Part shown: one piece after another, positions 1-5,531 of the stretch | Layout: each line of letters opens with the position of its first letter | Numbering within the stretch: position 1 is the stretch's first letter | From: an uncultured Spirochaetaceae bacterium | GTDB lineage: Bacteria; Spirochaetota; Spirochaetia; SZUA-6; Bin103 | Direction of reading: 5' to 3' | Length of the DNA stretch: 6,151 nucleotides | Assembly: GCA_913043885.1 (NCBI GenBank) | Contig: CAJWOB010000171.1 | Location: 1-6,151, forward strand | Position numbers and translations under genes: made by a program | Notes under the pieces: generated by a model | What the model was told of the DNA's origin: nothing | The model's database searches: none | Seen by the model: the letters and a program-made list of their open reading frames with translations, nothing else

Positions 1-1174
1 CTCGAAAGTAGACCACCTGCACCGTCTCGCCGGGCTTGTTGTCCTCCAACGAGCTGAACAGGTCAGCGATATTGCTCACGGGGACGCCATCCACCTCGAC
101 GATGATATCGCCGCCGATGCGAAACACCGATCGCCCCAGCCGCACCGCGCGGCTACCGCCACGCAGGCCGGCGGCGTCGGCGTTGCCGCCGCGGATCGCC
201 TCCGACACCAGCAGCCCCGACGCCACCGGCGCCGATAGGTCGCGGGCCAGACGCGGGGTCAGCTGCACGGGACGCACATCGATCCAGCCGCGGCGAACCT
301 CACCGGTGGTCAGTAGCTCCGGCAGCACCCGCCGCGCGGTATCGATAGGAACGGCGAAGCCGATTCCCACCGAGCCGCCCGACGGAGAGATGATCGTGGT
401 ATTGATGCCGATCATCTCCCCGCGCGAGTTCAGTAGCGGGCCGCCCGAGTTGCCGGGATTGATGGACGCGTCGGTCTGAATCATCTCCTGAATGATGCCG
501 CCGCTGTCGGTGCTGACCGGCCGCCCCAGTCCGGATACCACCCCGGTGGTCAGAGTGCGGGACAGGCCGAAGGGGTTGCCGATGGCCAGCACCTTCTGAC
601 CCACCAGAAGCTCCTGCGAGCTGCCGAGCGGCACCGTCGTGAGCTGCCGTCCTTCCGGATCGATCTTGATGACCGCCAGATCGTTCTCAGGATCGACCCC
701 GACCAGCGTGCCAGCCAGCTCCTCGCCGTTTGCCAGCGTAACGGTCAGCTCGCGGGCATCCTTGATGACGTGGTAATTGGTGAGCACGTGACCGTCGTGG
801 TCGATGATGGTGCCAGACCCGGTACCGGCGCGCGGCACGGCGTCGAGAAACCAGCTGTAGTCGATGGTAACGGCGGTGATGTTGACGACAGCGGGATTGA
901 ATCGCTGATAGATGGCGATGTTGTTGGCCTCGTCGTCGAACGGCGCGCCATCGGAGGCAGCGGGCAGAAACTGGGCCGAAGTCGCTCGTGGTGTGGTCGC
1001 AGCAACTGGTGGGCGCCCTTCCATCGTCAGGCCCGAGTCGTGGTCGGTGTCTGCGCCGGGCCGTAGCGAGTTAGCTGCGGCGATTCTCCAGCCGACGACA
1101 GCGCCCACCGCCAGCGAACCGACGGTAGCCACCGCAGCCACGGCAACCATCTGTCGCCTGCTGAACAGCCGCAT
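1..1174 (-). CDS. htrA: HtrA/DegP-family periplasmic serine protease (S1C), C-terminus cut by window edge
   Basis: My reading of the minus strand gives 391 codons running off the left edge. HtrA proteases degrade or refold damaged envelope proteins. Residues about 9-29 form one hydrophobic segment, a membrane anchor or export signal, after a basic start containing SRRQ. A low-complexity linker reaches about residue 80. The trypsin-like domain (about 85-290) has the full triad: His135 in TNYHV, Asp165 in DPENDLAVIK and Ser243 in GNSGGP. A PDZ domain starts near 295, with GLLV (320-323) as the likely peptide-binding loop; it is cut by the edge, so a second PDZ cannot be excluded. ATG at 1174 is chosen because an in-frame TGA lies just upstream; no Shine-Dalgarno site is visible. 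A second ATG at codon 9 would remove the basic start. The gene begins 44 nt after comM on the same strand, so co-transcription is likely. Confidence 0.95.
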   Translation of the reverse strand, partial: MRLFSRRQMVAVAAVATVGSLAVGAVVGWRIAAANSLRPGADTDHDSGLTMEGRPPVAATTPRATSAQFLPAASDGAPFDDEANNIAIYQRFNPAVVNITAVTIDYSWFLDAVPRAGTGSGTIIDHDGHVLTNYHVIKDARELTVTLANGEELAGTLVGVDPENDLAVIKIDPEGRQLTTVPLGSSQELLVGQKVLAIGNPFGLSRTLTTGVVSGLGRPVSTDSGGIIQEMIQTDASINPGNSGGPLLNSRGEMIGINTTIISPSGGSVGIGFAVPIDTARRVLPELLTTGEVRRGWIDVRPVQLTPRLARDLSAPVASGLLVSEAIRGGNADAAGLRGGSRAVRLGRSVFRIGGDIIVEVDGVPVSNIADLFSSLEDNKPGETVQVVYFR

Positions 1175-1218
1175 AACCGATCACAAGATACTGGCAGCCG
1201 CGTCCCGGTTCCACGCGC

Positions 1219-2844
1219 TCAGCTGCGCAACCAGAACAGGTCGGCGTCGCCGTAGCGGCGGAACTGAATGGCCTCGGCAACGTGGGCGGTCCCGATGCGG
1301 GCGGAGCCGGCGAGGTCGGCGATGGTGCGGGCGACACGCGCCACGGAGTGCAGCGCCCGCGAGCTGAGCTCGGCCACGTGCTGCGACCGCTCTATCTCGC
1401 GGCGGCACGGCTCGTCCAGGACGCAGTGTGACTGCGTCGCGTGCGCAGGCAGACGACCGTTCCGTCCCCAGGGGGCGTCACGGTAACGCGCTCGCTGGGT
1501 GGCAATGGCACGGGCGACCAGCGTCGCCATCTCCTCATCGTCGGCTGCGGCGGCTTCGCTTGGTAGCGGCGCCAGCAGCTGGGCGGCCGGCACCGCCTGC
1601 AACGGCACACGCACGTCGATGCGGTCCAGCAGCGCCCCACCGAGCCGTTTCCAGTAGCGCTTGATGTCGTTGTCAGAGCACGCGCACGCCACCGTCTGCC
1701 GACCGAGCGCGCCGCACGGGCAGGGGTTGGCAGTCGCCCCCAGCTGGAACCGCGCCGGGAACGACGCAGAGCGGCCGGCACGAGTGACGTGGACCGCACC
1801 GGTCTCCAGCGGCTCCTGCAGACCCTGCAGGGCGTTCCGAGGGAACTCAGGCACCTCGTCCAGCAGCAGTGCACCCTCGTGCGCCAGTGACACCTCACCT
1901 GGAGAGAGAGCGGGGCTGCCGCCCAGCAGCCCCTCCGGCGACGCGGAGTGGTGGGGCTCCCGGAACGGTGGCCAGCGCGCCAGCCCGGTCGCGGGCTCCA
2001 GAGCCCCGGCCAGCGACTGGATCTGGGTCGCTTCCACCGACTGCGGGTAGGTGAGGGCGGGAAGGAGGCCGACCAGGCGCCTCGCCGCCATCGTCTTGCC
2101 AGTCCCCGGCGGGCCGAACAGCAGCAGGTGGTGGCCGCCCGCGGCGGCGATCAACAGCGCCCGCTTGAGGATGGCGTGGCCACGAATGTCGGAGACGGAG
2201 CCGAGCTGCTGCCGCCAGGGCGAAGGTCCGCCTGGCGATGGCGCACCGCGCGCCGGCTCCCCGGGCGGTGGCGCGCCGACGGTGGCTGCGCCTGAACCCG
2301 GTGTGCGCGCAGCCACGGGGGCGGTCGACAGGTCACCGATCCGGCCGACCTGGCGTGCCGCCTCGGCCAGCGACGCCACCCCAACCACGGCATCGCCGCC
2401 GACCGCCGCCGCTTCGGCCAGATTGGGCGACGGCACCAGGAACGCGCCGACACCGCGGCGCCAGGCAGCGAGCACCGCCGCCATGGCGCCCCGTACCGGC
2501 TGTACCGCCCCGCCGAGGGTCAGCTCACCGCACACCAGCGTGGGCGCCAGCAGGCGCGCCACCTGCTCGCTGGCGATCAGCACCGCCAGCGCCAGTGCCA
2601 GGTCGTAGGCGGCCCCCACCTTGCGCAGGCCGACCGGTGACAGGTTGATCAGCACCCGGTCGCGGGGGAACTCGAAGCCGCTGTTGCGAATGGCCGCCCG
2701 CACGCGCTCGCGCGACTCACGCACCGAGTCGTCGGGCAAGCCGACGATGTCGACGCCGGGGATGCCACGCCGGAGGTCCACCTCCACCGTTACCAGCTCG
2801 CCAACCATGCCCACCGGGGCATACCCGAAGATCACCGCCTCCAC
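1219..2844 (-). CDS. comM: ComM/YifB-family Mg-chelatase-like AAA+ ATPase
   Basis: ComM is a cytoplasmic hexameric helicase that promotes branch migration when incoming single-stranded DNA recombines with the chromosome during natural transformation; the family also occurs in species not known to be competent. Numbered from GTG at 2844 (541 aa): an N-terminal Lon-S5-like domain (about 5-165, with GIPGVDIVGLPD and RAAIRNSGFEFPR), a Pro/Gly/Ala-rich linker (about 175-210), and an AAA+ domain with Walker A GPPGTGKT (244-251), Walker B ALLLDE (325-330) and the family block ATANPCPCG (370-378) followed by paired Cys 387/389. The C-terminal Mg-chelatase domain ends near EAIQFRRYG. TTG at 2847 is an alternative start, but GTG at 2844 lies 7 nt from a GAGG site and aligns with the usual family start. 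The protein is somewhat longer than E. coli ComM, mainly through the linker. It lies between rnhA and htrA in the same direction. Confidence 0.96.
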   Translation of the reverse strand: MEAVIFGYAPVGMVGELVTVEVDLRRGIPGVDIVGLPDDSVRESRERVRAAIRNSGFEFPRDRVLINLSPVGLRKVGAAYDLALALAVLIASEQVARLLAPTLVCGELTLGGAVQPVRGAMAAVLAAWRRGVGAFLVPSPNLAEAAAVGGDAVVGVASLAEAARQVGRIGDLSTAPVAARTPGSGAATVGAPPPGEPARGAPSPGGPSPWRQQLGSVSDIRGHAILKRALLIAAAGGHHLLLFGPPGTGKTMAARRLVGLLPALTYPQSVEATQIQSLAGALEPATGLARWPPFREPHHSASPEGLLGGSPALSPGEVSLAHEGALLLDEVPEFPRNALQGLQEPLETGAVHVTRAGRSASFPARFQLGATANPCPCGALGRQTVACACSDNDIKRYWKRLGGALLDRIDVRVPLQAVPAAQLLAPLPSEAAAADDEEMATLVARAIATQRARYRDAPWGRNGRLPAHATQSHCVLDEPCRREIERSQHVAELSSRALHSVARVARTIADLAGSARIGTAHVAEAIQFRRYGDADLFWLRS

Positions 2845-2851
2845 CAAGAAG

Positions 2852-2855
2852 CCTC
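2852..2855 (-). promoter_or_regulatory. Ribosome binding site of comM
   Basis: The minus strand reads ATGAGG here, with GAGG complementary to the 16S anti-Shine-Dalgarno. It lies 7 nt before GTG 2844 and 4 nt before TTG 2847, which favours GTG as the start. Confidence 0.5.
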
Positions 2856-2901
2856 ATGGAGACTACGGGCCCGGCGTCAGCGCTGCTTTGGTCGGTTTGC
2901 G

Positions 2902-3369
2902 CTAGGGGCCGACTTCGGCGATGGCCGCCTGCACCAGCTCGTGACAGCGCTCGTTGTCCTCGTCGCCGGCATGGCCGCGGACCCAGTGAAAGCTCACCTG
3001 CACCTGCTGCGGCAGATCCACCAGCAGCCGCCACAGGTCGGCGTTCTTCACCGGCTGTTTGCCGGCCGTCTGCCAGCCGTTGCGGACCCAGCGCTGCAGC
3101 CACGAGTTGAGACCCTGCTCCACGTAGCGGGAGTCGGTGTACAGCTCGGCGGGACCCGAGCGCAGATGAGGGTCGTCCGCCAGGTGCTCGAGGGCACGGA
3201 TAACGGCGGTCAGCTCCATGCGGTTGTTGGTGGTCCGCTGCTCGCCCCCCCACCCTTCTCTTCGCTGGCCATCCGGCGGTCGCAGCGAGAACGCCCAACC
3301 GCCCACGCCGGGATTGCCGAGGCAGCCGCCGTCGGTGTGGATGATGGTAGCGTCTGACGTAGAGGACAC
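2902..3369 (-). CDS. rnhA: Ribonuclease HI
   Basis: RNase HI cuts the RNA strand of RNA-DNA hybrids, removing R-loops and primer remnants in the cytoplasm. The 155 aa single domain has the usual length and no hybrid-binding extension. Catalytic carboxylates are visible: Asp13 in HTDGGCLGNPG, Glu52 in NNRMEL and Asp79 in YTDSRYV. The mobile-loop His is His133 in WVRGHAGDEDNERC. The position equivalent to E. coli Asp134 is His143 (ERCHEL; codon CAC read directly), a deviation from the common DEDD set; as I recall, that substitution is tolerated in E. coli RNase HI. The start is GTG at 3369: an in-frame TAA lies about 30 nt upstream and no other start codon precedes the conserved core. No Shine-Dalgarno site is evident. 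The gene precedes comM by 57 nt and is divergent from the tRNA-Met, whose -35 box begins 2 nt from this start codon. Confidence 0.96.
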   Translation of the reverse strand: MSSTSDATIIHTDGGCLGNPGVGGWAFSLRPPDGQRREGWGGEQRTTNNRMELTAVIRALEHLADDPHLRSGPAELYTDSRYVEQGLNSWLQRWVRNGWQTAGKQPVKNADLWRLLVDLPQQVQVSFHWVRGHAGDEDNERCHELVQAAIAEVGP

Positions 3370-3370
3370 G

Positions 3371-3400
3371 TTGACAGCGTCTATGAGGCGTCGTTAGGTT
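3371..3400 (+). promoter_or_regulatory. Sigma-70-type promoter of tRNA-Met
   Basis: A perfect -35 box TTGACA (3371-3376) is followed, after an 18 bp spacer, by a -10 candidate TAGGTT (3395-3400, matching the TA---T frame). Transcription would start near 3407, a few bases before the mature tRNA 5' end at 3414. The -10 match is weak, but the placement fits a stable-RNA gene. Confidence 0.65.
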
Positions 3401-3413
3401 GCGTCCGCCAAGC

Positions 3414-3489
3414 GGCGGTGTAGCTCAGTCGGTAGAGCAGGCGGCTCATATCCGCCGAGTCAGGGGTTCGAGTCCCTTCACCGCTACCA
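3414..3489 (+). tRNA. trnM: Elongator tRNA-Met, anticodon CAT, CCA encoded
   Basis: A full cloverleaf can be drawn by hand. The acceptor is GGCGGTG/CACCGCT with a G1-U72 wobble; the D stem is GCTC/GAGC; the anticodon stem is GGCGG/CCGCC with loop CTCATAT (anticodon 3447-3449); the variable loop has 5 nt; the T arm is AGGGG-TTCGAGT-CCCTT. A73 and an encoded CCA follow, 76 nt in total. It is not the initiator, because the anticodon stem lacks the three consecutive G-C pairs next to the loop. A CAT anticodon could also mean lysidine-modified tRNA-Ile2. However, the acceptor, including G1-U72, resembles the elongator tRNA-Met of Bacillus subtilis as I remember it, so Met is preferred. It has its own promoter and is divergent from rnhA. 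Confidence 0.95.
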
Positions 3490-3505
3490 ACGAACGAGAG
3501 TTAGC

Positions 3506-3533
3506 GGGGAGCTCGAACCGGCACTCGCTCCCC
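3506..3533 (+). other. Inverted repeat downstream of tRNA-Met
   Basis: GGGGAGC (3506-3512) and GCTCCCC (3527-3533) are perfectly complementary across a 14 nt loop, 16 nt after the tRNA 3' end. It may form a transcript-end hairpin, but no T-run follows, so a classical intrinsic terminator is not supported. I see no gene in the rest of the interval between the tRNA and 3643. Confidence 0.35.
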
Positions 3534-3604
3534 ACCACGCCTGCCGGACCTTGTATTCGCGTGGCGCTGCGGTCAAGTGGGCGCCTGGCCGCGTCATGAC
3601 AGTC

Positions 3605-3634
3605 TCGACACTGCCCGTTAACCGACCTTAACCT
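3605..3634 (+). promoter_or_regulatory. Weak candidate promoter of the membrane-protein gene
   Basis: TCGACA (3605-3610) and TAACCT (3629-3634) are spaced by 18 bp. Both are partial matches to sigma-70 boxes. If used, transcription would begin almost at the start codon, implying a leaderless message. TTAACC occurs twice, at 3618-3623 and 3628-3633, exactly 10 bp apart, which could be an operator or chance. Confidence 0.25.
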
Positions 3635-3642
3635 AGCAGGTG

Positions 3643-4113
3643 ATGGGCACCGCGTTCACCGTGCTGCGATGGGTACACGTCCTGGCCGGTGCCGCGTGGT
3701 TTGGCGAGGTGGTGGTGGTCACCCTGGTGAGCAAGAGCGCACACGAGAGCCAGATCGCATTTCTCGCCCGGGTGTTCCCGTCGATCTTCCGCTTGGCGTC
3801 CTGGCTAGCAGCTGCGTCGGTTCTGGCGGGCATTGTAGTCCTGGTGCTCAAGTTCCACGGGCATTGGGCGGCACTGTGGAGCACGGAGGGTGGTGTCGTG
3901 ACTCTGATTGGGGCCGGCCTGGGGATCGCGCTGGCGTTGTTTCACTTCATCGCGGAGCCGCGCCTGGACGGCATGATCTGCGCCGCCGAAGAGAGCGGCG
4001 ACATCGCGCTGACCGGCAAGATCATGCGCACACTGCGGTTGGTGCCGCGGGTGGGGCTCGGCGTGCCTACGGTGCCTGTCGTTGCGATGATGATCGGCGC
4101 TCAAGGCGTCTGA
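3643..4113 (+). CDS. Four-helix integral membrane protein, function unknown (CopD-like appearance)
   Basis: About 156 aa with four likely membrane segments: roughly 5-29, 47-70, 84-104 and 135-152. The opening VLRWVHVLAGAAWFGE resembles the first helix of CopD/DUF2269-like families, where a Trp-x-His pattern is common. His12 in helix 1 and the FHF motif at 100-102 in helix 3 lie within or at the ends of the helices and could bind a metal or haem. That is inference, and the family is not certain. The acidic segment around 110-120 probably forms a loop. ATG at 3643 is preferred over GTG at 3640, which is the codon immediately before it; an AGG at 3637-3639 is the only Shine-Dalgarno-like sequence and is close to both. 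It stands alone between two tRNA genes and ends 12 nt before the 3' end of the opposing tRNA-fMet, so it has no informative operon partner. Confidence 0.75.
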   Translation: MGTAFTVLRWVHVLAGAAWFGEVVVVTLVSKSAHESQIAFLARVFPSIFRLASWLAAASVLAGIVVLVLKFHGHWAALWSTEGGVVTLIGAGLGIALALFHFIAEPRLDGMICAAEESGDIALTGKIMRTLRLVPRVGLGVPTVPVVAMMIGAQGV

Positions 4114-4125
4114 ACAACGGAAATC

Positions 4126-4198
4126 TAGCAGGGGCAGGATTCGAACCTGCGACCTCCGGGTTATGAGCCCGACGAGCTGCCAACTGCTCTACCCTGCG
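4126..4198 (-). tRNA. trnfM: Initiator tRNA-fMet, anticodon CAT, CCA not encoded
   Basis: Read on the minus strand, 73 nt fold into a complete cloverleaf: acceptor CGCAGGG/CCCTGCT with an unpaired C1xU72, D stem GAGC/GCTC with A11-U24, anticodon stem TCGGG/CCCGG with loop CTCATAA, a 5 nt variable loop and T arm GCAGG-TTCGAAT-CCTGC. The open 1-72 position, the three G-C pairs bordering the anticodon loop and A11-U24 are the known marks of bacterial initiator tRNA, used by methionyl-tRNA formyltransferase and IF2/IF3. The usual bacterial mismatch is C1xA72; here base 72 is U. Position 73 is A, followed by GAT rather than CCA, so the CCA end must be added by tRNA nucleotidyltransferase. It lies 143 nt downstream of rpsU on the same strand. 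Confidence 0.97.
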
Positions 4199-4203
4199 TC
4201 GTG

Positions 4204-4218
4204 GTCCCGGGGTGGGAC
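4204..4218 (-). other. Short hairpin in the 5' leader of tRNA-fMet
   Basis: GTCCC and GGGAC form a 5 bp stem over a 5 nt loop, just before the mature tRNA 5' end at 4198. It would be part of the precursor removed by RNase P. It may be only a chance product of GC-rich sequence. Confidence 0.35.
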
Positions 4219-4227
4219 GCTGACAAA

Positions 4228-4256
4228 ACGGTACCGCTCCCTGACGGCCGGGTCAA
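4228..4256 (-). promoter_or_regulatory. Sigma-70-type promoter of tRNA-fMet
   Basis: On the minus strand TTGACC (4256-4251, five of six consensus bases) is followed after exactly 17 bp by TACCGT (4233-4228, TA---T). Transcription would start near 4221, leaving a leader of roughly 20 nt before the tRNA. The rest of the 4199-4341 interval shows no gene. Confidence 0.6.
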
Positions 4257-4341
4257 CCGAATAAATGCGCACCACGTCGCCTCGGTCCACACCGCGACGG
4301 TTGCCCAGCAGACCTGGTCAATCCTTCTTTGGTGATCTGCT

Positions 4342-4551
4342 CTAGTACTTCTTGGCGTCCGCCAGCTTGCGCTGTTTCTTCTGGCGCTTGCGAACCAACG
4401 CCTTGTTCTTCTTGTTCTTGATAGAGGACGGCTTCTCGAAGTACTCGCGGCGCTTCCACTCGCGCACGATGCCTTCCTTCTCGACCATGCGCTTGAAGCG
4501 TTTCAGCGCCTTCTCGAGCAGCTCATCCTCACCAACGACCACGTAAGCGAT
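4342..4551 (-). CDS. rpsU: 30S ribosomal protein S21 (apparent ATC start)
   Basis: S21 (bS21) sits on the 30S platform near the anti-Shine-Dalgarno end of 16S rRNA and assists initiation. The reading frame gives AYVVVGEDELLEKALKRFKR, then REWKRREYFEKPS, and a highly basic Lys/Arg tail, all typical of the family; 69 aa is close to the usual length. Alignment by eye to E. coli S21 places the initiator Met on codon ATC at 4551-4549, where MAYVVV would be expected. A GGAGG lies 6 nt upstream. The only standard upstream start, GTG at 4593, would add 14 residues with no family counterpart and would put the GGAGG inside the coding region. The next in-frame GTG (4542) is 15 nt from it and would remove conserved residues. 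So this is either a non-AUG start or a base error for ATG. The gene follows the M23 gene by 60 nt, last of the recJ-M23-rpsU set. Confidence 0.93.
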   Translation of the reverse strand: MAYVVVGEDELLEKALKRFKRMVEKEGIVREWKRREYFEKPSSIKNKKNKALVRKRQKKQRKLADAKKY

Positions 4552-4557
4552 AACAGG

Positions 4558-4562
4558 CCTCC
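4558..4562 (-). promoter_or_regulatory. Strong Shine-Dalgarno of rpsU
   Basis: The minus strand reads TGGAGG, the best anti-Shine-Dalgarno match in front of any gene in this window. It is 6 nt before the ATC codon at 4551, and it decides the start against GTG 4593 (upstream of it) and GTG 4542 (too far). Confidence 0.75.
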
Positions 4563-4611
4563 AGAATTTGCAGCATAGCGGCCGCGTGCCCACTTGTCAC
4601 GCCTCGCTTCC

Positions 4612-5526
4612 CTATTGGGGGCTCCGCAGCAGTGGCGTGGCCACCAACCGCATCGGATCGACCGGTACCGCTGCCACCCGCACCTCCCAGTGGAGATGCG
4701 AGCCGGTGGCAAGGCCGGTGCGGCCGACCGTGCCGATCTCGGCACCGGCGGCGACGCGGTCGCCAACCGTCACCTCCATGGCGTGGAGGTGGTAGTAGAG
4801 ACTGAACACGCCAGGCAGGTGCTCGATCACCACCGTGTTGCCGGTAACGATGCGGAGCTCCGCCATCGCCACCCGGCCCGCGCCGGCCGCCCGCACGCTC
4901 ACCCCCTGGACGGCTGCCAGATCCACACCGTGGTGGATGGACAGCGCCTCGCTGCCGTCGGCGTACAGGTAACGACGCCGATCGCCGTAGGCGGAGGTAC
5001 TGCGGAGCTCGGTAAGCGGCAATCGAAGTCGCCCGTGGTGGAACAGCGCCTGCGCATCGAACTGCTGGAGCAGGGCCAGCAGCTCTCGCGCCTGCTGCGC
5101 CTTGCGTGGTTCCGGCGACCTCCTCAGATCGGTCAGCGACGCGTCGAGGGGGATGTCCAGCTCGGCAAAGGCGCGCTCGGTTATCCGCAACGGCAGGCGC
5201 AGCGGCGGGACCCCAGGCGTCGGGCTGGCAAGGATCGCGTACTCGCCAGGCGGCAGTGTCGAGGGCACGCCGGCCATGGCCACCCACGACGTCGGCGCGG
5301 TGCGGAAGAAGCGCACGCCACGGACGTGCGGCTCGCCGTCACCGCCCACTAGTGTCAGCTCCGCAGCGGCGACTTCGGCGCCGCCCTCGGCCACTACCCG
5401 CAGCACATCTCCGGGGGCCACGCCTGCGGGCGCACGCCACGCCGTGTCGGCAGCGCCCAACACCGGACTTGCCAGCGGCGACGACGCCAGAGCCAACAGC
5501 GCCAGGCGCCACCGCCTGCCCCGCAC
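4612..5526 (-). CDS. Exported M23/LytM-family metallopeptidase
   Basis: A 304 aa protein. Residues 1-25 look like a signal peptide: a basic MRGRRWR start, a Leu/Ala-rich core and a likely cut near VLG-AA, so it acts in the periplasm or outside the membrane. Residues about 28-115 form a beta-rich N-terminal region, followed by an Arg/Gln-rich helical linker (about 130-165). The LytM domain (about 170-295) starts with STSAYGDRR and has the zinc ligands His198 and Asp202 (HHGVD) and His279 in SHLHWE, plus the conserved His246/His248 in YYHLH and His277. All expected residues are present, so it is probably an active endopeptidase on peptidoglycan cross-bridges or stems rather than an inactive EnvC/NlpD-type activator; substrate cannot be told. 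GTG at 5526 begins 5 nt after the recJ stop with only a weak GCGAGA upstream, suggesting translational coupling. Confidence 0.92.
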   Translation of the reverse strand: MRGRRWRLALLALASSPLASPVLGAADTAWRAPAGVAPGDVLRVVAEGGAEVAAAELTLVGGDGEPHVRGVRFFRTAPTSWVAMAGVPSTLPPGEYAILASPTPGVPPLRLPLRITERAFAELDIPLDASLTDLRRSPEPRKAQQARELLALLQQFDAQALFHHGRLRLPLTELRSTSAYGDRRRYLYADGSEALSIHHGVDLAAVQGVSVRAAGAGRVAMAELRIVTGNTVVIEHLPGVFSLYYHLHAMEVTVGDRVAAGAEIGTVGRTGLATGSHLHWEVRVAAVPVDPMRLVATPLLRSPQ

Positions 5527-5531
5527 GATCG

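Noticed and set aside
36..479. Plus-strand frame of 147 codons at the left edge
   Set aside because: It is the complement of the HtrA protease domain, whose triad and PDZ are intact on the minus strand.
2717..3298. Minus-strand 193-codon frame across rnhA and the comM start
   Set aside because: It overlaps two genes with clear catalytic motifs and shows only low-complexity Arg/Gly sequence.
3414..3489. Plus-strand CAT tRNA as tRNA-Ile2 (lysidine type)
   Set aside because: The acceptor sequence with G1-U72 fits elongator tRNA-Met better; not fully excluded without a model scan.
4307..4341. AGCAGA/TCTGCT inverted repeat right after rpsU as a terminator
   Set aside because: Only 6 bp around a 23 nt loop with no T-run, so it is not convincing.
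4342..4593. S21 starting at GTG 4593
   Set aside because: It adds 14 residues unlike any S21, has no Shine-Dalgarno, and places the strong GGAGG inside the coding region.
4529..5352. Long open frames on both strands (minus 4529-5287, plus 4594-5352) over the M23 gene
   Set aside because: Arg/Ala/Gly-rich translations without recognisable motifs; the M23 frame has a signal peptide and all catalytic residues. They are by-products of high GC.
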